DNA from: Candidatus Methanomethylophilaceae archaeon
GTDB lineage: Archaea; Thermoplasmatota; Thermoplasmata; Methanomassiliicoccales; Methanomethylophilaceae
Length of the DNA stretch: 64,000 nucleotides
Reading direction: 5' to 3'
Assembly: GCA_944322255.1 (NCBI GenBank)
Contig: CALUOK010000007.1
Span: 1 to 64,000, forward strand
Shown here: one piece after another, positions 1 to 8,280 of the stretch
Numbering within the stretch: the stretch's first letter is position 1
Layout of the letters: each line of letters begins with the position of its first letter
The notes under the pieces: generated by a model
Database searches by the model: none
Seen by the model: the letters and a program-made list of their open reading frames with translations, nothing else
Told to the model about the DNA's origin: nothing
Made by a program: the position numbers and the translations under genes

Positions 1-103
1 AAGGATTCATACCTGACATCTTGGAAACGGACTTTTTTAATGGATCATGTTTCAAAAAAATTAGGTTCGTGACTATAGTAGTGGATATATCGTCAATGAA
101 TAT

Positions 104-1027
104 GTGAAAGTCTCGGGAACCAGAACCAGTTACTCGATCCATACCGAGGACCATTACACAGTGACGGTAGAGATCAAAGGTGTTGGAGGTAACATTAGGA
201 TTTACGGTACTTTTGACCCTACAGCATCAGTCTCATTGAACAGCACACCGAGTACATCAGGCAACCCATTCAGCAATGCCATACCAGGGGAAGACTACAC
301 GTGTAAGCTTCCCTCAAAATACGGATACGACTTTCCAGACAGCATATCAATCACCGTCAATGGCAGTACATTAGCCACATCTCGTTACATGTATAACTCG
401 AACACCGGGCAGATCACCATTTATTCCAGTTATTTTGATTCGGGAGATAGAATTGTTATAAAAGCGAATTACGAGCCTAAGGAGTTTAACATAACTGGAC
501 ATATTACACATGGGACGTTGGACACGGGATCTTCCAAACCCAAATACGGCCAAAGCTACAGATTCCAAATCGAACCTTATGGTGGGTATGACGTCCCGAA
601 TACCGTCACCATCACTGGGGGAACCCCGACTACGGTCCGCCCGGACAGCAACGGATGGTGCACGATAGAAAAGGTCAATGGAGACATCACTGTAACTGGA
701 ACATGCGGTGCTGCAACCTATAAAATCATCTACCACGACGGAAACAATAGACTGACGTTGAATCCGTCCGAATATACCTATGGCGAAGGTGCGTTATTGC
801 CATCCACCGTTGATAAACCACTTTTCATATTCCAATACTGGACCGATGAAGATGGGAACAAGATAACCAGAATTCCCAGTAATGTGTATGGCGACTATCA
901 CGTGTATGCCCATTTCATCGACGATCTCAGCGTCTACGACAACGACGGGACGAAAATGCTCTACTACATCGTGGCAGTGGTCTCGATAATGAGCATCTTC
1001 GGCGTCGCCTACATCTCGAGGAAGTGA
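104..1027 (+). CDS. Surface protein C-terminal part with InlB/Listeria-Bacteroides-type repeat, 5' end missing or degraded
   Basis: The 307-residue frame opens at a weak GTG with no ribosome site and no signal peptide. The frame continues upstream with protein-like codons to an in-frame TAG at 62-64, so the gene probably lost its 5' part. The product is beta-rich with several similar 70-80 residue modules. The last module (about 205-270: IIYHDGNN, then FQYWTDEDG) resembles the InlB B-repeat/Listeria-Bacteroides repeat of cell-surface proteins. A hydrophobic helix (about 283-303) followed by SRK would anchor it with the bulk outside the cell. The stop lies 4 nt before the next gene, so it may be co-transcribed with the signalling operon downstream. 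Ligand unknown. It is either a decayed adhesin-like protein or the end of a gene broken by a frameshift. Confidence 0.55.
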   Translation: MKVSGTRTSYSIHTEDHYTVTVEIKGVGGNIRIYGTFDPTASVSLNSTPSTSGNPFSNAIPGEDYTCKLPSKYGYDFPDSISITVNGSTLATSRYMYNSNTGQITIYSSYFDSGDRIVIKANYEPKEFNITGHITHGTLDTGSSKPKYGQSYRFQIEPYGGYDVPNTVTITGGTPTTVRPDSNGWCTIEKVNGDITVTGTCGAATYKIIYHDGNNRLTLNPSEYTYGEGALLPSTVDKPLFIFQYWTDEDGNKITRIPSNVYGDYHVYAHFIDDLSVYDNDGTKMLYYIVAVVSIMSIFGVAYISRK

Positions 1028-1031
1028 TGAC

Positions 1032-1769
1032 ATGGAGGCGAGCGCAGGCAGATCGTTCTCCACCCTCGCGTGGATCGGATGCTGGATCGGACTGGTGGTA
1101 CTCGGAATCGTATGGACCACCGGATCGTACTACATAGACACCACCGTCACCGTCGTCGCCCTGCTGGCGATGGCCGGACCCCTGGTGGCCAAGATCATCA
1201 TCAGCGTGAATGTCAACGGGAGCAACGATGACGGCAGCCCCCGTGTGGAGGAATTCCTGAGACCCTACAAATCCTGGCGCATCCAGACGATGGTCTACTT
1301 CTACATGATGGCCGTGAGCTGCATAGGGTTCACCCTCATGCTCGACGGGGCATACCAAACGTCTGACAAGGACATCTACACGAACTCGGTGAACATGTCC
1401 CTGACCCTGTTCCTGGCTTGGCTCGCGTTCCTGGTCATAAACACGACCTGCTTCCTGGTCGTGGCCAGGAAGCACAACAGGAGCTCCTACGTCATGGGAG
1501 ACGAGTTCCAGGAGAGCATCAGGCTCATCCTGGCCGAGATAGACGAGTACAACGGGATCAAACCCGAGAAGACGACCTCCAAAGGCCACGGCTCCGGATT
1601 CGGGAAAAGGAGGAAGAGTGACTCTGCGGAAGACAGATCGTTCGGACTCGGGAAGAAGGAAGTGAGCAAAAAGGAGGAGCCCGAGAGGAAACCGGTCGGG
1701 GAACCGAAGGAGGTCTCGACCGAGAGCGGTCTGATGGTCAGGGAGGATGATGCCGATGATAGGTCGTAA
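1032..1769 (+). CDS. Four-helix membrane protein with long charged cytoplasmic tail
   Basis: 245 residues. I see four hydrophobic segments (about 10-30, 38-58, 85-105 and 122-145) and then a 100-residue charged tail rich in Lys, Glu and Ser. The tail carries GFGKRRKS and SFGLGKKE, and similar FGKK / FGLG elements recur at the start of the kinase encoded next. The gene overlaps the kinase gene by 23 nt, which points to coupled translation. No enzymatic motif is visible and I do not recognise the family. A role as membrane anchor or sensor for the kinase is an inference from the overlap and the shared tail motif. Confidence 0.75.
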   Translation: MEASAGRSFSTLAWIGCWIGLVVLGIVWTTGSYYIDTTVTVVALLAMAGPLVAKIIISVNVNGSNDDGSPRVEEFLRPYKSWRIQTMVYFYMMAVSCIGFTLMLDGAYQTSDKDIYTNSVNMSLTLFLAWLAFLVINTTCFLVVARKHNRSSYVMGDEFQESIRLILAEIDEYNGIKPEKTTSKGHGSGFGKRRKSDSAEDRSFGLGKKEVSKKEEPERKPVGEPKEVSTESGLMVREDDADDRS

Positions 1770-4700
1770 GACGAAGGAGACGTCCGAAGAGACGGTCGTG
1801 GATGAACCGAAGAAGAAAAAGACATCCAGATTCGGGAAGAAGGACCCTGCAGAAGAACTCGTGACCGACGACACGGCGACCGACTCCAAGAAGGAGTCCC
1901 GCAGGAAGTCCAAGGAAAAGAAGAAGACCGAGACGGAATCCGAGGAGATTCCTGACGGTGGCGAGGAAAGCCGCAAGGAAAAGAAATCCTCCTTCGGTCT
2001 GGGACTGAAGGGAAAAGGCGAGGAGACGAAGGATGCTCCCGAGGACAAGCTGGAGCTCATATGCAAGAGCATCGAGAAGGCGTTCAAGAACGACCAGTGC
2101 GACACCGTGTCCGTCTCGGACTACTCGAAGATCGTCCAGTTCCTCCTTAGCAACAACAGATACGTGACGGTGGACAAGATATCCGCGTCCCTCAGGCCGG
2201 AGATACAGACCATAAAGGCCAGGTACATCGCTGAAAGGACCGGCGAGCTGCTGGAGAAGAACGACCTGTCCACGATCAAGAAGATCTACTCCCTGCCCGG
2301 GCTCTCGGATTCCGTCGTATCCACCGGATGCCGCCTGTACGACTACATTGTGTCCTACCTCGACAGGAACACGAAGGACATGGAGACGATTCCCGAGGAG
2401 ATGGCCAAGCTCAAGAACGCCTTCGCCGGAGACAAGTTCTACAAGGCGGCGATAGAGGAGGGCTGCGTGAGGAAAGCGATGGCGTACGCCCGCGACGAGT
2501 TCGACGACTGCGAGAACTTCCTGTCGCTGGACCGCCAGTACAACCGCTACAAAGAGAGCCTGGACCTTCTGGTCGGCTCCTCTGACTTCCAGGATCTCTA
2601 CACCGACAGGTTCAAGGCCATCATCGACGGCATATCTGATGTGGAGGACCTCGGCCCCATACGCAAGGTCCTCGAGACCGGTGACAGGAACGCGTTTCTG
2701 GGTCCAGCCGAGCAGGCACTCACCGAGAGGATGGATGCCCTCATCATCGGATACATGGGCGCATCTGCGGACGTCGCCGAACTCAACAAGGGCTTCGACC
2801 GCGCCCCCTCCGACATCAAGGAGCACGTCAAATCGGAGTACTATGACAACGCTCTCAGGATCCTGAGGAGCGAGAGGAGCGTCCAGGAGTTGTCCGAGGA
2901 CATAACGTCCCTGCAGTGGAGCTACATCCACGGATCCGGATGGGCGGAGACCGCCATCAACGCGTACTGCGACAACGTCTATTCGCAGCTCGCGGACGAG
3001 AACTCGACCAAGATCGAGGGGCTGAGGTACGTCCCCCACGACGACGACCGCATCTCCGACAGGATGGCCGAGATCCTCATAGACCCCGTCGCAGACGGCA
3101 CCATCGCGTTCGACAGCCTCTACGCCTGGCAGGAGTACTTCTCCAAGACTGGAGAGAGCATGCCGGTCAGGAAGGTCAGGTCCAAGATCAACCTGCAGAT
3201 AGGCAAGGGCCTGATGAACAGCGACCCGGACATCGCCCTGTCGTTCTTCAACCAGGCGGAGTTCGAGGAACTCGGTGGCCTGGCCGTGTACGCCATACTC
3301 GTGAAGTCTCAGAACAGCCTGAAGAAGGGGGATGTGGCGATGGCACTCAGGAACGCCAAGGAGGCCTCGGAGGAGAAGCCGGGCATGTCCAGCCCTGGAA
3401 AGGCCATGATAGCGTACATAACCAACATGGGGGAGTCCCAATCGCCCGAGACGTTCAACGACGCCGTGGAGGCTTTCAAGGCGGAGCTGCCGAGTCTGGA
3501 CGACGTCCTGCGCTCCACGGCCCTGGACTACATCGCGATGGCATACAGCGCGGGCAACCTGTCCCAGCCGTACGCGATCACCCGCACCCTGGGGGAACTG
3601 GACTGCGGCAAGAGCAGGTTCTTCGATGCGTTCTGCAAGAGCCTAGACGCCATCGGGTACTTCGTCGACGAGGACTACGGGCATGCGAAGGAGCTGTTCG
3701 AACAGTCGTCGGATATCGCCGAAGGGGACGAGAGGGTGGACAGGATCAACCGCCTGGGGATCTCCGGATGCCAGTGGGCCATGAACACCGACATGACGGC
3801 CGGGAACCTGAAGACTATCTGCGACGGCATCTTCAGGACATCCGACACCAGGATGGAGAAGTGGCTCTCGCTGTACATCCAGGGACTTGTGGACGAGCGC
3901 GAGGGCTCATGGAACTACGCCGCGGACAAGTACACCCGTGCGCTGGATCACATCTTCGACAGGACGGAGCTCAAGATCAGAATCGCGGAGATGTACATCC
4001 GCCTTAACGAGTACGAGGCCGCACGCAAGAGCCTGGAGGGCAACGAGGACAACATAACCAAGGTCATGAGCCTGGAGCTGGACTTCCTGACGAAGGCCGT
4101 GACTCGTCCCAGGTCCCGCCTGGAGAAGCTCACGCTCTCCACACCCTACGAACGTGCCAGGGCCGACCTGCTCTGGGGAATGTCCGAGGACTACAACTCG
4201 GTCTGGGGCAAGGCCGCCGACAAGTACGGGGAGGGGATCAAGGAGATCCCATCACCCCAGAGGCGTCGCGACGTGTTGCTGGTGGTGGAGCTCTACCGCA
4301 GACGCGCCTACTCCAAGTTCAAGATCTCCAGGGACAACCTGGCGGTGGCCAACGAGGACTACGAGTCCGCGATAGAGCTGCTGATGAGACACGACGACGG
4401 CACGTACGAGATGAAGGAGATCAAGGATAACATCGAGCGCGAGAAGGCCGAAGTCAACTCCTCGGAGACTGTAGTCACAACCAGAGTCGCTCCGGATGCG
4501 ACTTCGTTCCAGACCCTGAACTTCGAGGGGGCGATGGTCACCATCACCGGAAGCCCCATAGGGTCGGGCGCGACGTACAGCGTGTACCTGGCCAGATCCA
4601 GAGACGGCAGGAAGTACGCCGTCAGGATGCCGTCCAAGGTGAACCCCTACGAGAGCAAGACCTTCGCGCTCTCCAAGGACGACCTTGTCAAGATAAGCCT

Positions 4701-5301
4701 CGAGGAGGAGATCTGGGAGGAACTGTCCAAGGTCTGCCCGGACAAGATCGTCCAGATGGTCGGCACATCCAATGAGAAGTACCACTGCCAGCTGATGGAG
4801 TACGCCGACAGGTCTTACAGCGATGTGGAGGGATCCCTGTCCCTGCGCGAACGCGTGGAGACCATCGCCCGTCTGCTGGACTGCCTGCAGGCCATACACG
4901 ACGCCGGATTCGTCCACAACGACGTGAAGCCGGACAACCTGCTGCAGGTCGGGGACGTGTGGAAGCTGGCCGACTTCGACACCGCGTTCCCGGAGGGAGA
5001 GCCGTCCGTGAACCCCAGGGGCACGTTCGAGTACATGTCCCCGGAACAGTTCGGAAGGGGAGAGATCACCGAGAAGAGCGACGTGTGGGCCGCAGGAGTC
5101 ATGCTGTGCCACTCGCTCAGCAGGAGGTTCCCCTTCGACGGCAGGGAGCCGCAGTATCGCGAGAACGTTCTCGCAGGAAACTTCAACAAGGGCAGCGTCA
5201 GCCCGACGTACCTGCCCATTCTGGAGAGGGTGTTCTCCGTCAACCCGGAGGACCGCCCCACAGCGGAGGAATTCGCAAACGAACTTAGGAAGCTGAACTG
5301 A
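1747..5301 (+). CDS. Large helical/TPR-like protein with C-terminal Hanks-type Ser/Thr kinase domain
   Basis: 1184 residues. Residues 1-85 are a Lys/Glu/Ser-rich disordered stretch with SRFGKKD and SFGLGLKG. Residues 90-900 are helical and look like degenerate TPR/solenoid repeats, with no membrane segment. Residues 930-1182 form a protein kinase domain: Gly-rich loop GSPIGSGATYS, catalytic loop HNDVKPDN (Asp1059, Asn1064), metal-binding DFD at 1076-1078 in place of DFG, a MSPEQ element and DVWAAGVML. The beta-3 Lys is Arg (YAVRM, Arg960), so catalysis may be altered. Second gene of a translationally coupled operon that ends with a PP2C phosphatase, its likely antagonist. Start: ATGATG after GGGAGG. 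Solenoid-kinase architecture is known in signalling proteins; the substrate is unknown. Confidence 0.85.
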   Translation: MMPMIGRKTKETSEETVVDEPKKKKTSRFGKKDPAEELVTDDTATDSKKESRRKSKEKKKTETESEEIPDGGEESRKEKKSSFGLGLKGKGEETKDAPEDKLELICKSIEKAFKNDQCDTVSVSDYSKIVQFLLSNNRYVTVDKISASLRPEIQTIKARYIAERTGELLEKNDLSTIKKIYSLPGLSDSVVSTGCRLYDYIVSYLDRNTKDMETIPEEMAKLKNAFAGDKFYKAAIEEGCVRKAMAYARDEFDDCENFLSLDRQYNRYKESLDLLVGSSDFQDLYTDRFKAIIDGISDVEDLGPIRKVLETGDRNAFLGPAEQALTERMDALIIGYMGASADVAELNKGFDRAPSDIKEHVKSEYYDNALRILRSERSVQELSEDITSLQWSYIHGSGWAETAINAYCDNVYSQLADENSTKIEGLRYVPHDDDRISDRMAEILIDPVADGTIAFDSLYAWQEYFSKTGESMPVRKVRSKINLQIGKGLMNSDPDIALSFFNQAEFEELGGLAVYAILVKSQNSLKKGDVAMALRNAKEASEEKPGMSSPGKAMIAYITNMGESQSPETFNDAVEAFKAELPSLDDVLRSTALDYIAMAYSAGNLSQPYAITRTLGELDCGKSRFFDAFCKSLDAIGYFVDEDYGHAKELFEQSSDIAEGDERVDRINRLGISGCQWAMNTDMTAGNLKTICDGIFRTSDTRMEKWLSLYIQGLVDEREGSWNYAADKYTRALDHIFDRTELKIRIAEMYIRLNEYEAARKSLEGNEDNITKVMSLELDFLTKAVTRPRSRLEKLTLSTPYERARADLLWGMSEDYNSVWGKAADKYGEGIKEIPSPQRRRDVLLVVELYRRRAYSKFKISRDNLAVANEDYESAIELLMRHDDGTYEMKEIKDNIEREKAEVNSSETVVTTRVAPDATSFQTLNFEGAMVTITGSPIGSGATYSVYLARSRDGRKYAVRMPSKVNPYESKTFALSKDDLVKISLEEEIWEELSKVCPDKIVQMVGTSNEKYHCQLMEYADRSYSDVEGSLSLRERVETIARLLDCLQAIHDAGFVHNDVKPDNLLQVGDVWKLADFDTAFPEGEPSVNPRGTFEYMSPEQFGRGEITEKSDVWAAGVMLCHSLSRRFPFDGREPQYRENVLAGNFNKGSVSPTYLPILERVFSVNPEDRPTAEEFANELRKLN

Positions 5302-5323
5302 ACAGGAGTTAGGAGGCAGAGAT

Positions 5324-6685
5324 ATGATACCCACAGGTGGGAGGACCGACGTCATAGTGCAGTGGTTCTCCAACGACTTCATAAAAAGCAACGACAAGGT
5401 CTTCGAGAAGATGACGGTTGGACCCGGAGAGGTCCTGATGATCATCAAGGACGGCAAGCCGTCCGACGTGTACATGGAGTCCAGCGTCAAGCTGGCGGGC
5501 CCCGGGTTCCTCGCGAAGTTCCGCGAGAAGCTCAGAGGTGTCGAGAACCAGGTCCTGATGGCCGACCTGAGGCCGTTCGCGGTGAGGATCCCCATGAAGG
5601 GCTACACCAGTGACAGGACCGAGATCGCAGGAGTCATGAACGTCACCGTCCGCGTGACCAAGGAGAACATGGGCCGCCTGGCTAATCTGTACACCAGGGA
5701 CCTGATCTGCGACGACAAGTGGGGCAGCATGCGCGGAAAGGTCAAGGAGGTCACCAAAGAGGACATAGAGAACCTCCTCCAGTACGACACCATGCTGACC
5801 GTCGACGCGTCCGTGCTGTCCAAGACCGCATCCTCTGAGATAAGGGCCGACATGGACGTATTCAACGCACGCGTCAGGAACGCCGTGGACTCCATGACCC
5901 CTGTATGGGCCAACTGCGGCCTGGCCGTGGACGTGGTCAAGGCCGACATCGACACCAACGCCTACGAGGACGCCATGAGATACCACGACGAGCAGTCCAA
6001 GGCCCAGATGGTCATGGATGCCGACTTCGAGACCGAGGCCCACGAACTGGAGCTGAAGTTCGACTACAACATCCTGTTCGCCAAGAAGAAGGCCGAGGAG
6101 GAGCTGGCGGAGGTCGCCGGGAAGTACAGCATCTCCGACTTCAAGCTCTCCAAAGAGATGGAGACGGAGCTCGCCGAACTCGACAACGAGATCGAGAAGA
6201 AGCGCAGGGACATCAACTCGCAGCTGGAGTTCGCGAAGGTCCAGGCCGACATCGACAAGATCAACAGCATCAGCGACGACGATGTCAGGCGTAGGAAGGC
6301 CGATACGGACGCCTACGTCGAGATGACGAAGATCAAGAACAGCGAGTACGTCAAGGACCAGGACGCCCGCAGGCAGATCGAGCTGATGCAGGCCCAGAGG
6401 GACATTGAGATCGAGAGAGCCTACGAGGACGGGAAGAAGAACGGCAAGAGCCTGGCAGAGGACGACGTCTACGAGAACGGTTACAACAAGGGATACGCGG
6501 ACGGCCTCAGGGAAGCCATGAGGAATGGCCCCCAGCAGACCGTGGTCATGCCCGGGTACGGCATGCCCCCGAGCTACGGATACGGGGCCCCTCCCTATGG
6601 CGGAGGTTACGACGACAGACGCGACCGTGACGATCGCGACGACCGCAGGAAACACGGACGCGCCGACGACGAGGACAGAAGGTGA
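5324..6685 (+). CDS. SPFH/band-7-like scaffold protein with coiled coil
   Basis: 453 residues, preceded by a good ribosome site (AGGAGG). The N-terminal 200 residues have the look of the SPFH family often annotated virion core protein-like: KMTVGPGEVLMIIKDGK near the start, then a beta-rich domain and EIAGVMNVTVRVTKEN. Residues 215-400 are long amphipathic charged helices, probably coiled coil. The tail (about 400-453) is Gly/Pro/Tyr-rich and ends in an Asp/Arg-rich stretch. SPFH proteins oligomerise at membranes and form scaffolds; I see no transmembrane helix here, so membrane contact would be peripheral or through neighbours. It sits between the kinase and the one-helix protein of the same operon. 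A direct role as kinase target is an inference. Confidence 0.75.
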   Translation: MIPTGGRTDVIVQWFSNDFIKSNDKVFEKMTVGPGEVLMIIKDGKPSDVYMESSVKLAGPGFLAKFREKLRGVENQVLMADLRPFAVRIPMKGYTSDRTEIAGVMNVTVRVTKENMGRLANLYTRDLICDDKWGSMRGKVKEVTKEDIENLLQYDTMLTVDASVLSKTASSEIRADMDVFNARVRNAVDSMTPVWANCGLAVDVVKADIDTNAYEDAMRYHDEQSKAQMVMDADFETEAHELELKFDYNILFAKKKAEEELAEVAGKYSISDFKLSKEMETELAELDNEIEKKRRDINSQLEFAKVQADIDKINSISDDDVRRRKADTDAYVEMTKIKNSEYVKDQDARRQIELMQAQRDIEIERAYEDGKKNGKSLAEDDVYENGYNKGYADGLREAMRNGPQQTVVMPGYGMPPSYGYGAPPYGGGYDDRRDRDDRDDRRKHGRADDEDRR

Positions 6686-6873
6686 TTACTTTGGATGCAA
6701 TGACAATCGGAGTGGCGGTGGTCGCGGTCGTCGTGATCGTTGCCATCGCGGCGTTCGCCTACCTCAGACGCCCGAAGAAGGCTGAGGAGGATGACGGGAA
6801 GAAGATCACGGAAGACCACATCATCGCCAAGATGGACACAATACTGAGGTATCAGAATGTCGACAGACCTTAA
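6682..6873 (+). CDS. Small single-helix membrane protein
   Basis: 63 residues, one transmembrane helix (about 8-29, Val/Ala/Ile-rich) followed by a short charged tail with RRPKKAEEDD. The GTG start overlaps the stop of the SPFH gene; ATG at 6700 is an alternative. The gene overlaps the next start by 17 nt, so it lies inside the operon and is very likely translated. Probably a membrane tether or small accessory subunit; no family recognised. Confidence 0.65.
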   Translation: MITLDAMTIGVAVVAVVVIVAIAAFAYLRRPKKAEEDDGKKITEDHIIAKMDTILRYQNVDRP

Positions 6874-7540
6874 GGACACCCTGTGGGAGATAGACTCCTG
6901 CCTGGACACGATCATCTCCGTGATGGAGGAGCATCCGTCGTACTACGAGGGCGTCATAGGGGACATCCGCGATGCCCGCAAGCTGGTCCGCAGCAATCCG
7001 AAGAAGGTCCTGGACATGGTCAAGACAGCCCTGTCCAAGGCGGAGACGGAATCCAGCACCGCCATGGAGTACCACAGGATCATCGATGCGATCGCACCGG
7101 ACGACCCCGTGCTCAAGGAGCAGAAGGTCCGCGAGAGGATGGACGATTACCACGACCGCCTCCGCAAGGGCGATGTGAAGGGTGCTGAGAAGGCTATCGA
7201 GCACCTGAGGAAGGAGATCGGCGGCCGCGGAAGGCCCCCGGCGATCAGCGTGAGCCTGGAATCCGCCAGGATCAGCCGCGAGGACATGACCGCAAGGCTG
7301 ACCATAAGGAACGTTGACTCCAAAGACGTCATCCTGAACTCCGTGTACGCGTCCGCCAGCGTCTGGTCGGATGACGTGCTGCTGACCACACCCGTGATCC
7401 GCGCCGGAGACTCGGCCCAGGTCCCGATAGTGATAGGCTCCGAGGCCGCGGAGTCGCCAGTGATCCACGTCAAGATCAACTACACCCGCGACCTCGTGCC
7501 GGTAAGCCAGAAGTTCTCGTTCAAGATCTTCGTGGAGTGA
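6857..7540 (+). CDS. Helical protein with C-terminal beta-sandwich domain
   Basis: 227 residues. Residues 1-125 are helical and charged. Residues 130-227 look like a beta-sandwich of the CARDB/Ig-like kind (alternating strands, ARLTIRNVDSKDVIL, then a conserved-looking AGDSAQVPIVIG). No signal peptide or membrane helix, so cytoplasmic. It overlaps the preceding small membrane gene and abuts the zinc-ribbon gene. Function unknown; in this operon it is most simply an adaptor. The domain call is from pattern only. Confidence 0.65.
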   Translation: MSTDLKDTLWEIDSCLDTIISVMEEHPSYYEGVIGDIRDARKLVRSNPKKVLDMVKTALSKAETESSTAMEYHRIIDAIAPDDPVLKEQKVRERMDDYHDRLRKGDVKGAEKAIEHLRKEIGGRGRPPAISVSLESARISREDMTARLTIRNVDSKDVILNSVYASASVWSDDVLLTTPVIRAGDSAQVPIVIGSEAAESPVIHVKINYTRDLVPVSQKFSFKIFVE

Positions 7541-7542
7541 AC

Positions 7543-8280
7543 ATGGGCTGCTGGAAATGCTCCTGCGGACACTACGTCGACACCGAGTACGACCGCTGCA
7601 TATTCTGCCAGAGGCCGAAACCGGGGACGGTCAAGCAGGGCGACATAGAGTACGCCATCACGTTCGTGTACGTCCAGAAGGGGACACCCCATATGGAGAC
7701 AGGGATGGTCAAGGGACCGGTGAACATCTCTACCGGAGCAGACCACCTGCGCCTCAACGTCACCGGGATCGCATCGTCCGGTGCGGCGACGGAATACCTG
7801 TCGTTCAGCTGGGAGAACTCCATACCCCACGGCAACCCACTCCAGATCTGGCCGGTGGCGGAGGGGGGGTTCGAGGTCACCTGCCTCAGCCCGTCCTTCA
7901 CCATCAACGGGATGGTTCCCGGACCCGGCAAGACCCGCGTGGAGGCGGGATCCATACTGATGCTGGCACCTACCATGGCCATCAAGCTGGAGGACTTCAG
8001 GGGACCTTCGTTCATCGAGGGCAGCATATCCCCCATCGGACTGCCTCCGCGCAGGCCGGTGGACCCGTCGGACCTGTTCCGCCCCAACGGGGAGGCCGCC
8101 TTCTACAACGGACTGAACTACATGACCTGCACCAAGTACGAGAACTCCGGCATCTCCAAGACAGAGTCAGTGGGCCCGACCGACTGGGAGTACGTCAACA
8201 AGTACATGCTGGCTATGTTCGGGATCAAGTTCAAGAACTACAGAGACACGGTCGCCGCGCTCAAGGAGGGGAGGTCATGA
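7543..8280 (+). CDS. Zinc-ribbon protein with beta-rich C-terminal domain
   Basis: 245 residues from ATG 7543 (a GTG six bases upstream is possible). The first 25 residues hold two cysteine pairs (WKCSCG and RCIFC) typical of a zinc ribbon. The rest is beta-rich and cytoplasmic; the middle (ITFVYVQKG, then FTINGMVPGPG) may be an FHA-like or lectin-like sandwich, but I cannot show the FHA phosphothreonine-binding residues. The stop codon overlaps the start of the PP2C gene (ATGA), which suggests stoichiometric expression with it. If the C-terminal domain were FHA it would read kinase output; this is speculation. Confidence 0.65.
   Translation: MGCWKCSCGHYVDTEYDRCIFCQRPKPGTVKQGDIEYAITFVYVQKGTPHMETGMVKGPVNISTGADHLRLNVTGIASSGAATEYLSFSWENSIPHGNPLQIWPVAEGGFEVTCLSPSFTINGMVPGPGKTRVEAGSILMLAPTMAIKLEDFRGPSFIEGSISPIGLPPRRPVDPSDLFRPNGEAAFYNGLNYMTCTKYENSGISKTESVGPTDWEYVNKYMLAMFGIKFKNYRDTVAALKEGRS

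Noticed and set aside
47-1027. Pyrrolysine read-through at TAG 62-64 giving a longer surface protein
   Set aside because: Starting at ATG 47 adds only a few residues, gives no signal peptide and has a TAA just before; there is no positive evidence for read-through.
1738-3441. Long open frames antisense to the kinase gene and similar minus-strand frames elsewhere
   Set aside because: They are shadows caused by the high GC content: low-complexity Gly/Arg/Val/His-rich products, no ribosome sites, and they oppose genes with clear domains.
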